A stretch of 47,150 nt of DNA from Verrucomicrobiota bacterium (lineage in GTDB: Bacteria; Verrucomicrobiota; Verrucomicrobiia; Limisphaerales; UBA11320): contig JACQFQ010000071.1 in the NCBI GenBank assembly GCA_016199985.1, forward strand, positions 1 through 47,150, written 5' to 3'. Shown here one piece after another: positions 1-7,644 of this stretch (positions are counted from its first letter, which is position 1; every line of letters begins with the position of its first letter). The translations under genes were made by a program, and so were the position numbers. The notes below the pieces were generated by a model that ran no database searches, had not been told where the DNA came from, and was given only the letters and a program-made list of their open reading frames with translations.

Positions 1-144
1 AGCTTTTCGCATCCCCAGCTTATTGAACAACCCGGCAAAAAGTACCAGGTTTACTTTCTTAAGCTTATCTCAAACATCGATCTCAGCCCCGTAAACATTG
101 CCTGCTATCAACTCCCACTTTTTGATGCCTTACAGGCATTGCCT

Positions 145-855
145 CTAGGGAGACGAACCAGAAGGAGTCGCGACGGCGGCCGCTGAGGCCTCCAACAAGG
201 GCTTGAGAGTCGCCCAAACCGTTTCGCCGATTCGTCGATGGCCCTCGGGAGTCGGATGAATCTGATCCGCCTGGTTCAGCTCAGGATTCCCTCCCACGCC
301 TTCCAGCAGGAACGGAATGAGGCCGACATGTTTCTCGCGCGCGACTTCGGGGAAGGTGGCTTTGAACTCTTTCGTGTAGTCAGGGCCCATGCTCGGGGGC
401 ATCCGCATGCCAGCGACCAGCACCCGGGCTTTCGGATAGAGGGAACGGGCCTTGTCGATGATCGCCGAAAGATTCGACCGTGTGAGAGCCGGAGTCAGCC
501 CGCGCAGGCCGTCATTGCCTCCCAGAGCCACCACAAGAACATCCACAGGCTGACGCAGAATCCAATCGACGCGTCGCAATCCGCCCGCGGTTGTGTCGCC
601 GCTGACCCCGGCGTTGACCACGACGAACGGAAGTCCCGCGGCTGTGATCTTCCTTTGAACGCACGCGGGATAAGCCTCCTCGACATCCACGCCCAGCCCG
701 GCGGTCAAGCTGTCGCCGAGAAAAACAACGCGCTTCGGGCTGACCGCAGGCGGCGCGCCCGCCTCGACAGAGAACGACGGGAGGAAGAGGAAGAGGACAA
801 GAAGCCAGAAAGCGAGTCCAGGGCGCGGGGATGCGTGCGGAGCGAGGGATTTCAT
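145..855 (-). CDS. Secreted GDSL-family arylesterase/lysophospholipase (TesA-like)
   Basis: A 236-residue SGNH hydrolase expected to hydrolyse acyl esters in the periplasm. An N-terminal hydrophobic signal peptide spans about residues 13-34. Block I is FLGDSLTAG with nucleophile S49. Block II follows as NAGVSGDTT, block III as ALGGNDGLRG, and block V as DQIHPTPEGH near the C-terminus supplies the Asp and His of the triad. Length and motif order match E. coli TesA-type enzymes. The ATG at 855 is chosen because the signal peptide begins there and it overlaps the ispG stop codon by 4 nt (translational coupling). The frame stays open further upstream, but that part is antisense to ispG conservation and is not believed. 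It is the last gene of the rseP-ispG operon. The true substrate cannot be read from sequence. Confidence 0.88.
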   Translation of the reverse strand: MKSLAPHASPRPGLAFWLLVLFLFLPSFSVEAGAPPAVSPKRVVFLGDSLTAGLGVDVEEAYPACVQRKITAAGLPFVVVNAGVSGDTTAGGLRRVDWILRQPVDVLVVALGGNDGLRGLTPALTRSNLSAIIDKARSLYPKARVLVAGMRMPPSMGPDYTKEFKATFPEVAREKHVGLIPFLLEGVGGNPELNQADQIHPTPEGHRRIGETVWATLKPLLEASAAAVATPSGSSP

Positions 856-2636
856 CCGTTGGCGCCGACCGCCTCGGGCTCGACCCACTTCCCGTGGTCG
901 CGAATCAAGTCCACGAGACGCTCCACAGCCTCGACTTCGGGGATGTTGAACTTTACCGCTTGTTTTCCGACGTACAAATTGATCTTCCCCGGCGCGCCTC
1001 CGACGTAGCCGAAGTCCGCATCGGCCATCTCGCCAGGCCCATTCACGATGCAACCCATGATCGCAATCTTGACGCCCTTGAGATGCGCCGTCCGCGCCTT
1101 GATCCGCGCGGTCACGGTTTGGAGATTGAACAGGGTGCGGCCGCAGCTTGGGCAGGCGACATAGTCCGTCTTGAAAGATCGACAGCCCGCGGCTTGGAGG
1201 ATGTTGAAGGCCAACCGGAGGGACAGTCCCGCGCCCGACTCGCCTCGGATCAGGATGGCGTCGCCGATGCCATCGCAGAGCAGCGCGCCGATGACCACCG
1301 ACGCCCGCAAAAGCGCGGCCTCCGGCGACAACGGGACGGCGTCGAAGCGAAGGCAATCCTTCAAGAGAATCGGATTGCTCCGCCCCATCGATCGGAGCTT
1401 CGCGGCGAGGAGGCGAAACGCGCTGATCGCGGGAAGGCTGACCCCATCCTTCACTGTGATGAGCTGGGTGTCGCAATTCACCTCGAACGAGTCCAAGGGA
1501 TCCACTTCGAGAACATTGAGATCCTCGTACACCGCCTCCGGCCGGACGTCGTCGCCGGGCCGGATCTTGCCCGCGACCTTGTCCCATGTGGCGCGAGTGA
1601 CAACAACGCGAATCGTCTGCTCTCCCCCGCAGCGTGTTCCATCCATGCCCAGCTCGATCTCGGGGGTTTGCCGCCGCTCGAAGGTGAAGGGGTCGTAGGA
1701 CGGCGCGATCGCCGGGACATCCACCGAACGATTAACGAGCTTGGGGATCTCGTCGAGCAGGTCCCGGCACACGGCGATCTCGTTGGGCGAGTCCTCGGTG
1801 AGCGACACGCGGATGGTGTCGCCGATGCCGTCGCACAACAGCGATCCGATGCCGATGGCGCTCTTGATGCGGCCGTCCTCGCCCTCTCCGGCTTCGGTGA
1901 CGCCGAGGTGGAGTGGATAAGCCCAGTCCGAGCCCAACTCAGCGAGCCTGGCGGTTAGGAGCCGGTAGCACTGGATCATGACCTTCGGGTTGCTCGATTT
2001 CATCGAGAACTTGAAGTTGTGAAAGTCGTGCTTCCGCGCGATGCGGGCGAACTCGAGGGCGCTCTCCACCATTCCCAGCGGCGTGTCGCCAAACCGGTTC
2101 ATGATGCGGTCGCTGAGCGATCCATGGTTGGTTCCGATGCGCAAGGCGCGATGCTTCTCAAGGCACAACTTCACGAGAGGAGTGAAGCGCTCCTCGATTC
2201 TCGAGAGCTCCGCGGCGTACTGGTCTTCGGAGTATTCGCGCTCGTTGAACTTCTTGGAGTCGGCGTAATTCCCAGGGTTAATGCGCACGACCTCCACCCA
2301 CCTCGCGGCTTCCATCGCGGCGTCCGGCTTGAAATGGATGTCGGCCACCAGAGGCGCGAGGCATCCGCGGCCACGAAGCTCAGCGCTGATCTTCTCGAGA
2401 TTGGCGGCGTCTTTCACCGTGGGCGCCGTGATGCGAACCAGCTGACACCCCACGGCGACGAGATCCAGGGTTTGCCGCACGGAGGCGGCGGTGTCCATGG
2501 TGTCGCAGGTCAGCATGGACTGCATGACCACCGGCTCGCTGCCGCCCAGCGCCACGCCGCCCCGACCCAGGGTTCCGATGACGATCTCGCGGGAAAGGCG
2601 TCGTTGGTAAGAGTAAGGAGATGGGCAATACTTCAT
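852..2636 (-). CDS. ispG: 4-hydroxy-3-methylbut-2-en-1-yl diphosphate synthase, long form
   Basis: IspG (GcpE) catalyses the penultimate step of the MEP isoprenoid pathway, converting MEcPP to HMBPP with a [4Fe-4S] cluster. The N-terminal TIM-barrel part contains PVVMQSMLTCDTMDT and ADIHFKPDAAMEAA. The C-terminal reductase-like domain carries the cluster cysteines in CPSCGRT and GCIVNGPGE. At 594 residues it is much longer than the roughly 370-residue E. coli enzyme because of an extra central domain between the two halves. This long form is known from plants, Chlamydiae, Bacteroidetes and other PVC bacteria. It starts 9 nt after the rseP stop codon and overlaps the downstream esterase by 4 nt, so the three genes are probably one transcript. 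Confidence 0.95.
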   Translation of the reverse strand: MKYCPSPYSYQRRLSREIVIGTLGRGGVALGGSEPVVMQSMLTCDTMDTAASVRQTLDLVAVGCQLVRITAPTVKDAANLEKISAELRGRGCLAPLVADIHFKPDAAMEAARWVEVVRINPGNYADSKKFNEREYSEDQYAAELSRIEERFTPLVKLCLEKHRALRIGTNHGSLSDRIMNRFGDTPLGMVESALEFARIARKHDFHNFKFSMKSSNPKVMIQCYRLLTARLAELGSDWAYPLHLGVTEAGEGEDGRIKSAIGIGSLLCDGIGDTIRVSLTEDSPNEIAVCRDLLDEIPKLVNRSVDVPAIAPSYDPFTFERRQTPEIELGMDGTRCGGEQTIRVVVTRATWDKVAGKIRPGDDVRPEAVYEDLNVLEVDPLDSFEVNCDTQLITVKDGVSLPAISAFRLLAAKLRSMGRSNPILLKDCLRFDAVPLSPEAALLRASVVIGALLCDGIGDAILIRGESGAGLSLRLAFNILQAAGCRSFKTDYVACPSCGRTLFNLQTVTARIKARTAHLKGVKIAIMGCIVNGPGEMADADFGYVGGAPGKINLYVGKQAVKFNIPEVEAVERLVDLIRDHGKWVEPEAVGANG

Positions 2637-2645
2637 GGCGGCGGA

Positions 2646-4082
2646 TCAGTGCGCGACAGGAGCGGGGGCGCTCGAGGATGGCATTGCGGTCTTGGGCGAG
2701 AACTGCGGGGGCTTGCCGCGGCCGCCCCTGCCGTGGAAGAGGTCCTGGGTGTCGAAGAAAGTAAGGAACAGCATGAATCCGATCAGCACGATGGCGCAGG
2801 CCGACTGGACGTGCTGGAGGACTTTCAGGCTGACCGGTTTTCGGCGGATGCTTTCAATGAGCGCGAGGGTGATGTGGCCGCCGTCCAGAACAGGGAATGG
2901 CAGCAGGTTCAAGATGGCCAGGTTGACGTTCAACAGAACGCTGAAATAGAGAGCGAGCCGCCATCCCTGGTCGGTCTTGAAGAGCAGGTAATAGTTGCTG
3001 AGAATCTTCACCGCGCCGCCCAGCTGCTGCACCGAGATCGTGGACTTGGGGGCAATGACCGCTTCGAGAGTGTCCGCCATCGCGTTGAGGCTGGCCCGGA
3101 TCTGCTCGACGGGGAGTGGATAGGCGAGTTGCATCCTGCCGCCATCGGTCCACTCGAGTCCCAGCTTGGGTTTCTCATCGGGAGGATCGACGGGGCGCTC
3201 CGGAGTCACCTGCACAGTGAATTCGGAAGTCCCGCGGCGCACCTTCATCGAAACGGGCTTTTCTCCGCCCTCGCCGACGATCTCAGCCACTTGGGCGAAA
3301 TGCGCCACAGCCCGGCCGTTCACGGATACGATTTCATCGAACTGTCGGAGGCCGGCGACCTGAGCCGGGCTGTTTGTCACGACATTGAAAATGATCGGGG
3401 TCTGGGCAGGCTCGATTTGAATATCGCGAAGCGCCTTCCTTTGCCAAACCTTCGTCACCGCGTTGGTGGGAGTCACCTCGACGGATTGGCGTTTTCCATC
3501 CCGCTCGAAAAGGATCGAAAGCGTAGTCCCTTCGCTGCGAACCACTCGCCACTGAACGCTGCTGCCCATTCCGATGAACTTGGTCACGGGCTTTCCGTCG
3601 ACTTCGATCAGTTTGTCCCCGGGCTTCAAACCCGCTCGCTCGGCTGGTCCCCCCTTGATCACCGCGCCCACGATCGTGGTGGTTTCAGACTCGTGGACGG
3701 GCCGACCGACCTGCCATACGGTGAAGGCGAAAACAAAGGCGAGGAGGAAGCTGAACAGAGGACCGGCGAATGCGACGATAATCTTATCCAGCGTTGAGAT
3801 CGCTGGCAGGATCTCCTTGGTTTCTGTCGCGCCCTCCAAGGCCTCCATCGGCGCCATCTGAGGCAGGGACACATAGCCTCCGGCGGGAATGTACCCGAGG
3901 GCGTATTCCACATCGCCGAACTTCCGGCTCCAGATGGGCTGTCCAAACCAAATGGCAAACCGCTCCACTTTCAGGCCCCTCCACCGTGCGGCGAGAAAGT
4001 GTCCGAGCTCGTGGACAAAAATCAGCACGTTGAAGAGAACGAGCACTTCAAGGCCAATAAAGATCGGTTTTAGGTAGTCCAT
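2646..4082 (-). CDS. rseP: RIP metalloprotease RseP (site-2 protease family)
   Basis: An intramembrane zinc protease of the site-2 family, which typically cleaves anti-sigma factors or signal-peptide remnants in the inner membrane. The first transmembrane helix holds HELGH (H24, E25, H28). Two PDZ domains follow, recognisable by AERAGLKPGDKLIEVDGKPV and AQVAGLRQFDEIVSVNGRAV. The third metal-site motif, NLLPFPVLDGGH, lies in the C-terminal membrane part. The start at 4082 (MDYLKPIF) places the HExxH helix at the usual distance from the N-terminus. An upstream in-frame start would add 12 residues without family resemblance. It heads the operon with ispG. In many bacteria rseP sits with dxr of the same isoprenoid pathway, but dxr is not in this window. 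Confidence 0.93.
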   Translation of the reverse strand: MDYLKPIFIGLEVLVLFNVLIFVHELGHFLAARWRGLKVERFAIWFGQPIWSRKFGDVEYALGYIPAGGYVSLPQMAPMEALEGATETKEILPAISTLDKIIVAFAGPLFSFLLAFVFAFTVWQVGRPVHESETTTIVGAVIKGGPAERAGLKPGDKLIEVDGKPVTKFIGMGSSVQWRVVRSEGTTLSILFERDGKRQSVEVTPTNAVTKVWQRKALRDIQIEPAQTPIIFNVVTNSPAQVAGLRQFDEIVSVNGRAVAHFAQVAEIVGEGGEKPVSMKVRRGTSEFTVQVTPERPVDPPDEKPKLGLEWTDGGRMQLAYPLPVEQIRASLNAMADTLEAVIAPKSTISVQQLGGAVKILSNYYLLFKTDQGWRLALYFSVLLNVNLAILNLLPFPVLDGGHITLALIESIRRKPVSLKVLQHVQSACAIVLIGFMLFLTFFDTQDLFHGRGGRGKPPQFSPKTAMPSSSAPAPVAH

Positions 4083-4410
4083 GCAATTGCCAGCGGCTGA
4101 TCGAAGTTCGAGGACCACGGCTCAACAGGGCGGCGGACTCGAACGCGGACGTCAGTATAGGATGAGAGAAAGGCGGCGCAATGCGGAATCCTGAAAAGTC
4201 AGGCCACTTGGCGTGAAACCTTCGAAAGGGAGTTGGGGTCCAAACCTGAGGGGGTCCACGCCCCCGCCACATCATGATTGGCATTGGCTCCGAACGCCAA
4301 TGCGTGTTGAATGGGGCGCGTCGCCTGTCGGAGGGCCGACCCAGTCCTACCGCCCCTGCGGTCGGAGGATGCAGACCGTGGAAGAAGCGGCCGACGATTG
4401 ATCGACCATT
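4083..4410. other. Divergent intergenic region between rseP and the TPR gene
   Basis: No gene is visible in this 328-nt stretch, which should contain the back-to-back promoters of the rseP operon and the TPR gene. It holds two small inverted repeats: a 7-bp stem with a 9-nt loop at 4281-4303 (GCATTGG/CCAATGC), and a G5/C5 hairpin near 4254-4265. No convincing -35/-10 pair was recognised. Confidence 0.4.
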
Positions 4411-5811
4411 ATGCCAGAAAAGCCATTTGCCCAAGTCCCCCGGGACCTTCGAGAGTTCTACCAGAAGGGCGCCACCGCGTTGGAGCGACAGAATGTGGAC
4501 TACGCCATATCCATCCTTGAGCAGGTGGTGTTGCGCGAGCCCGGGTTCCTCGAAGCAAGACAGGCGCTTCGCGCCGCGCAGATCAAGAAACATGGCTCGG
4601 GCGGCGGGTTCTTCAAGAAGATGATTGGCAGCGCGAGCAACTCCCCGCTCCTGGCGAAAGGCCATCTGGCGCTTCGCAAGAATCCGATCGAAGCCATGGC
4701 CGTGGCTGAGCAGATGCTCTCCAGCGAGCCGAACAGCCAATCCGCCAACAAGCTGTTGGCCGAAGCGGCGCTCGCCGCGGAGCTGCCGAAGACCGCGTGC
4801 TTCGCGCTGGAGCTGGCAAAAAAGCAGGCGCCCAAGGACACCGAGATCCGCCGCTGCTACGCCCGGGCGCTCAGCGCGGCGGGCTTGGAGAACAAATCCG
4901 AGGAAGTCTATCAGGAGCTTGTGGCCGAGAATCCGGACGACCCGGAGCTGTTGATGGAGTATAAGAATCTCGCGGCCAAGAAGACCCTTGTGCAGCAGGG
5001 CTATGAGGCGCTGGCCGATGGTTCCGGTTCTTATCGCGACGTTCTCAAGAACAAGGAAGAGGCGGTCTCCATCGAGCAGGAGAATCGCCAAGTGAAGACC
5101 GAGGACGTGGCCGCCAAGCTCATCATCGAAAGCCTCGCGCGGTTGCAGCGCGAGCCCGACAACATGAAGGTGGTCCGTGGGCTGGCGGAGCTTTACACCC
5201 AGAAGAACGAGTTCGAGAAGGCGCTGGAGTGCTATCAGCGGATGAAGAACTCGCCGTCGGGCAACGACCCGTCGCTCGACAAAGCCATCGCGGAAACCCG
5301 CACTCGACGACTCAACCATGAGCTCAGTCTTCTGGACGCAACCGATCCCGATTACGAGACGAAGAAGGGGGAGCTGGAACGTCAGCGGACCGAGTTCATC
5401 CTTGCGGAGTGCAAAGACCGGACGGATCGGTATCCCACGGACCTTCAGATCAAGTTCGAGCTGGGAGAGCTCTATTTCAAAGCGGGGAAAGTCACGGAGG
5501 CGATTCAGGAATTTCAGAAAGCGCAGACGAATCCCAACCGCAGACTGCAATGCGTGAGCTATCTGGGTCAGTGCTTCAGCCGTCGCGGAATGCACGACAT
5601 GGCGGTTCGCAAGTTCCAGGACGCGCTGAAAGAAAAGCCGGAGTTCGACGACGTGAAAAAGGAGCTGATCTACCATCTGGGCTGCGCGCTGGATGCGCTG
5701 GGAAAGAAGGGGGAGGCGATCGAACAGTTCAAGCAGATCTACGAGTCGGATATCGGCTACAAGGACGTGGCCACGCGGGTGGAAACGTATTACGCCAGCG
5801 GCGGATCCTGA
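4411..5811 (+). CDS. Tetratricopeptide-repeat protein
   Basis: A 466-residue, probably cytoplasmic protein built of TPR units, with no signal peptide or lipobox. Repeats are visible at about residues 10-45 (EFYQKGATALERQNVDYAIS), 115-165, 205-250 (LAELYTQKNEFEKALECYQR), 310-345 (FELGELYFKAGKVTEAIQEF), 350-390 and 395-430 (LGCALDALGKKGEAIEQFKQ). A glycine-rich segment (GSGGGFFKKMIGSAS) after the first repeat is less typical. TPR arrays act as protein-protein interaction scaffolds. The partner cannot be inferred, because the gene stands alone, divergent from rseP and followed by a strong hairpin. Similar proteins are common in PVC bacteria with no assigned function. Confidence 0.85.
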   Translation: MPEKPFAQVPRDLREFYQKGATALERQNVDYAISILEQVVLREPGFLEARQALRAAQIKKHGSGGGFFKKMIGSASNSPLLAKGHLALRKNPIEAMAVAEQMLSSEPNSQSANKLLAEAALAAELPKTACFALELAKKQAPKDTEIRRCYARALSAAGLENKSEEVYQELVAENPDDPELLMEYKNLAAKKTLVQQGYEALADGSGSYRDVLKNKEEAVSIEQENRQVKTEDVAAKLIIESLARLQREPDNMKVVRGLAELYTQKNEFEKALECYQRMKNSPSGNDPSLDKAIAETRTRRLNHELSLLDATDPDYETKKGELERQRTEFILAECKDRTDRYPTDLQIKFELGELYFKAGKVTEAIQEFQKAQTNPNRRLQCVSYLGQCFSRRGMHDMAVRKFQDALKEKPEFDDVKKELIYHLGCALDALGKKGEAIEQFKQIYESDIGYKDVATRVETYYASGGS

Positions 5812-5831
5812 ACATTCGATCCAAAAACACA

Positions 5832-5876
5832 GCCGCCGAAGCCCATCCTCGAACAGACGGATCGGGCTCCGGCGGC
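5832..5876 (+). terminator. Hairpin terminator after the TPR gene
   Basis: A long inverted repeat beginning 21 nt after the TPR stop codon. The left arm is GCCGCCGAAGCCCATCC and the right arm GGATcGGGCTCCGGCGGC, so about 17 bp pair with one mismatch and one bulged C around a 10-nt loop. No T-run follows, so efficiency as an intrinsic terminator is uncertain. Confidence 0.6.
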
Positions 5877-6325
5877 GTCACGGTGTCCTTCGGATCGGAT
5901 CGAAGAGCACCGTGAAATGGTCATCTCAGCGCGAGGATCATCCGCTCCATGCTCCCCTGCAGCTTTTACAACTTTGGTTGTCGAAGGACGCCGACCCCAA
6001 CACCTCCTCTACAAACGTTCGGGTCGACGCTCATCCAAACCCGCTTCATGCTCCTTGTCACGAAGCGACAACCAGCTGCCTTCAGCCATTGAGCCAACAA
6101 ACCGCGCAACCGTGATAACGCGTCACAGAATACCGGAAGAATGGCTCCCGGCAATCGCTTGAAGTAGTGGAACGATGAAGAAAGGGCGGGAGAGATTCCC
6201 TAGAATTAGGGGGGACGGGGAGATCGGAGGATCCAGCGTCCCGGTCGGACCGAAACCACGGACAGGGAGGACGGTTGGGAGCGAAGAACGCAATAGAGAA
6301 ATCGCGCGCGACTTGCGTGTGACTT
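5877..6325. other. Gene-free spacer between TPR terminator and respiratory operon
   Basis: About 450 nt between convergent transcription units. Short open frames exist on both strands, but none has family resemblance or a plausible start, and no tRNA or clear hairpin terminator for the respiratory operon was identified. It reads as decayed or non-coding sequence. Confidence 0.4.
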
Positions 6326-6988
6326 CTATTTTAGCGGGACCTTGAGCAGCTCCTCGGGAGTCCAAGGGCCACGATCCTTGATCTCGGTCCGCACGGCCTT
6401 GACCTGTTCCGGCGTGACGGCTGGCGCCTTGTTGCCCCACTCGCTCCTGACATACGTCAGCACGTCGGCGATGTTGGTATCGCTCAATGAGGCTCCGACC
6501 GGCGGCATAAGATTGTTGAACGCCATGCCGCTGACGGTGATGGGCCCCTGCGCCCCGCTCAGAACGATGCGAATGACGCGGTTCGCCCCATCTGTCTGGA
6601 CCCAATCGGATCCGGCCAGAGGAGGAAACTGTCCGGGAAGGCCACTGCCGGAGGATTGGTGACAGGCCACGCAGGCGCTCTCGTAGACCTTCTTGCCCTG
6701 CTTCCGTTTCTCGGCCACGGGATCCACGGGCTTGTCGTTGGCGAGCTCGTCCTCATTGGAGTAAGGGGCGTAGATCCTCGCGTCAAAAGCGCCTCTATTC
6801 GCCATCAGGTGCATGTCAGAAGCGTACATGACCATGAGGATCAGAATGAAGAGGAACATCGGAATCGGATGGCCATCCGCCCGCGGTTCGGCGTGCTCGT
6901 CGAGAAAGTCGATCCTGTCCAAGCCGCTCCCGACGCGCTCCGAGAGAGCGCTGGAAGCGGGCTGAGAGGGTTTCTTCTTCTTACTCAT
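6326..6988 (-). CDS. Membrane-anchored mono-heme cytochrome c, last gene of ACIII operon
   Basis: A 220-residue protein with a lysine-rich cytoplasmic N-terminus, one transmembrane helix at about residues 42-62 (MFLFILILMVMYASDMHL) and one periplasmic class I cytochrome c domain. The heme is bound at CVACHQSSG, and the distal Met ligand is probably in NLMPPVGASLSD. It overlaps the preceding CcoO-like gene by 4 nt and ends the ten-gene respiratory operon. Its position after CcoN- and CcoO-like genes suggests it fills the place of CcoP, although it has a single heme where CcoP has two. Electron transfer between ACIII or the CcoNO-like module and a soluble carrier is the likely role, as an inference from context. 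Confidence 0.85.
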   Translation of the reverse strand: MSKKKKPSQPASSALSERVGSGLDRIDFLDEHAEPRADGHPIPMFLFILILMVMYASDMHLMANRGAFDARIYAPYSNEDELANDKPVDPVAEKRKQGKKVYESACVACHQSSGSGLPGQFPPLAGSDWVQTDGANRVIRIVLSGAQGPITVSGMAFNNLMPPVGASLSDTNIADVLTYVRSEWGNKAPAVTPEQVKAVRTEIKDRGPWTPEELLKVPLK

Positions 6989-7644
6989 GGCTTCTGGGTC
7001 AGGCTGGGCGCCTTGACTTGGTTGGTGACGGCCACCGGGAGCGGAGCGGAGAACAGGGGCACGTCCGCGGACAGGCTTTGCAGGTAGGCGACCAGAGCGA
7101 GGGCCTGGGGCTTGGGCGTGACTTCGTATCCCGCCTCGGTGTCCGCCGGGAGGGCGTTCAGCGAGGGCTTCTCGTTGGCCTCGAGCTTGCGCTTGAAGAA
7201 CAGGTATTCGTACCGCGGCATGTAGGATTCCTTCACGACGAGGCGCGGGTTGTAGAGATGCCGGAGGTTCGAAAGGGAGCTGGGCTGCCGCTTGCCGACA
7301 TTCGTCAGGTCAGGGCCGAGCCGCAGCGAGCCCAGTTGCACCGGGTTGTCCTGGGCGTAGTCCTGAGCGATTGTCCGACGTCTTCCCCAGCCTCGCGCGA
7401 CATCCGAGCCCAAAGTTTTGGGTCGAACCTGCTGCGTATGACACTCGACGCATCCCTGAGCGCGATAGACCTCGGCGCCCTGCTGGGCCAGTCCGTTGCG
7501 CGGGGCGGGATAGTAGGCGCCTGTGTCGTCGACGTATTCCAACTCCGCGCGCCCAACCGCATGGTGAGGAAGGAAGATCGCGCCGTAGAAAGAGCCGGCA
7601 ACAGCCGCGACCAACCCCAGGAAAACAAGCGGAACTTGATTCAT
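6985..7644 (-). CDS. CcoO-like membrane cytochrome c (cbb3 subunit II family)
   Basis: A 219-residue protein with one N-terminal membrane anchor (residues 1-24, MNQVPLVFLGLVAAVAGSF) and a periplasmic mono-heme domain. The CcoO/FixO hallmarks are kept: heme motif GCVECHTQQVRP, LRLGPDLTNVGKR, HLYNPR, and ESYMPRYEYL with the axial Met. The start at 7644 is supported by the signal anchor and by a 4-nt overlap with the CcoN-like gene. A much longer open reading frame extends upstream but is antisense-type shadow of that gene. In real cbb3 oxidases this subunit feeds electrons into CcoN. Here its partner lacks the metal ligands, so the electron destination is unclear. Confidence 0.88.
   Translation of the reverse strand: MNQVPLVFLGLVAAVAGSFYGAIFLPHHAVGRAELEYVDDTGAYYPAPRNGLAQQGAEVYRAQGCVECHTQQVRPKTLGSDVARGWGRRRTIAQDYAQDNPVQLGSLRLGPDLTNVGKRQPSSLSNLRHLYNPRLVVKESYMPRYEYLFFKRKLEANEKPSLNALPADTEAGYEVTPKPQALALVAYLQSLSADVPLFSAPLPVAVTNQVKAPSLTQKP

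Noticed and set aside
125..139. Small hairpin ATGCC/GGCAT just after the esterase stop codon
   Set aside because: Only 5 bp and followed by an A-run rather than a T-run on the transcribed strand, so not supported as a terminator.
856..1587. Upstream extension of the esterase frame (to a possible start at 1587, minus strand)
   Set aside because: It lies entirely within ispG on the same strand in another frame, is very Arg/Gly-rich and has no family resemblance. The signal peptide begins at 855.
2019..3797. A 592-codon plus-strand frame opposite ispG and rseP
   Set aside because: It spans two genuine genes on the other strand and has no conserved features.
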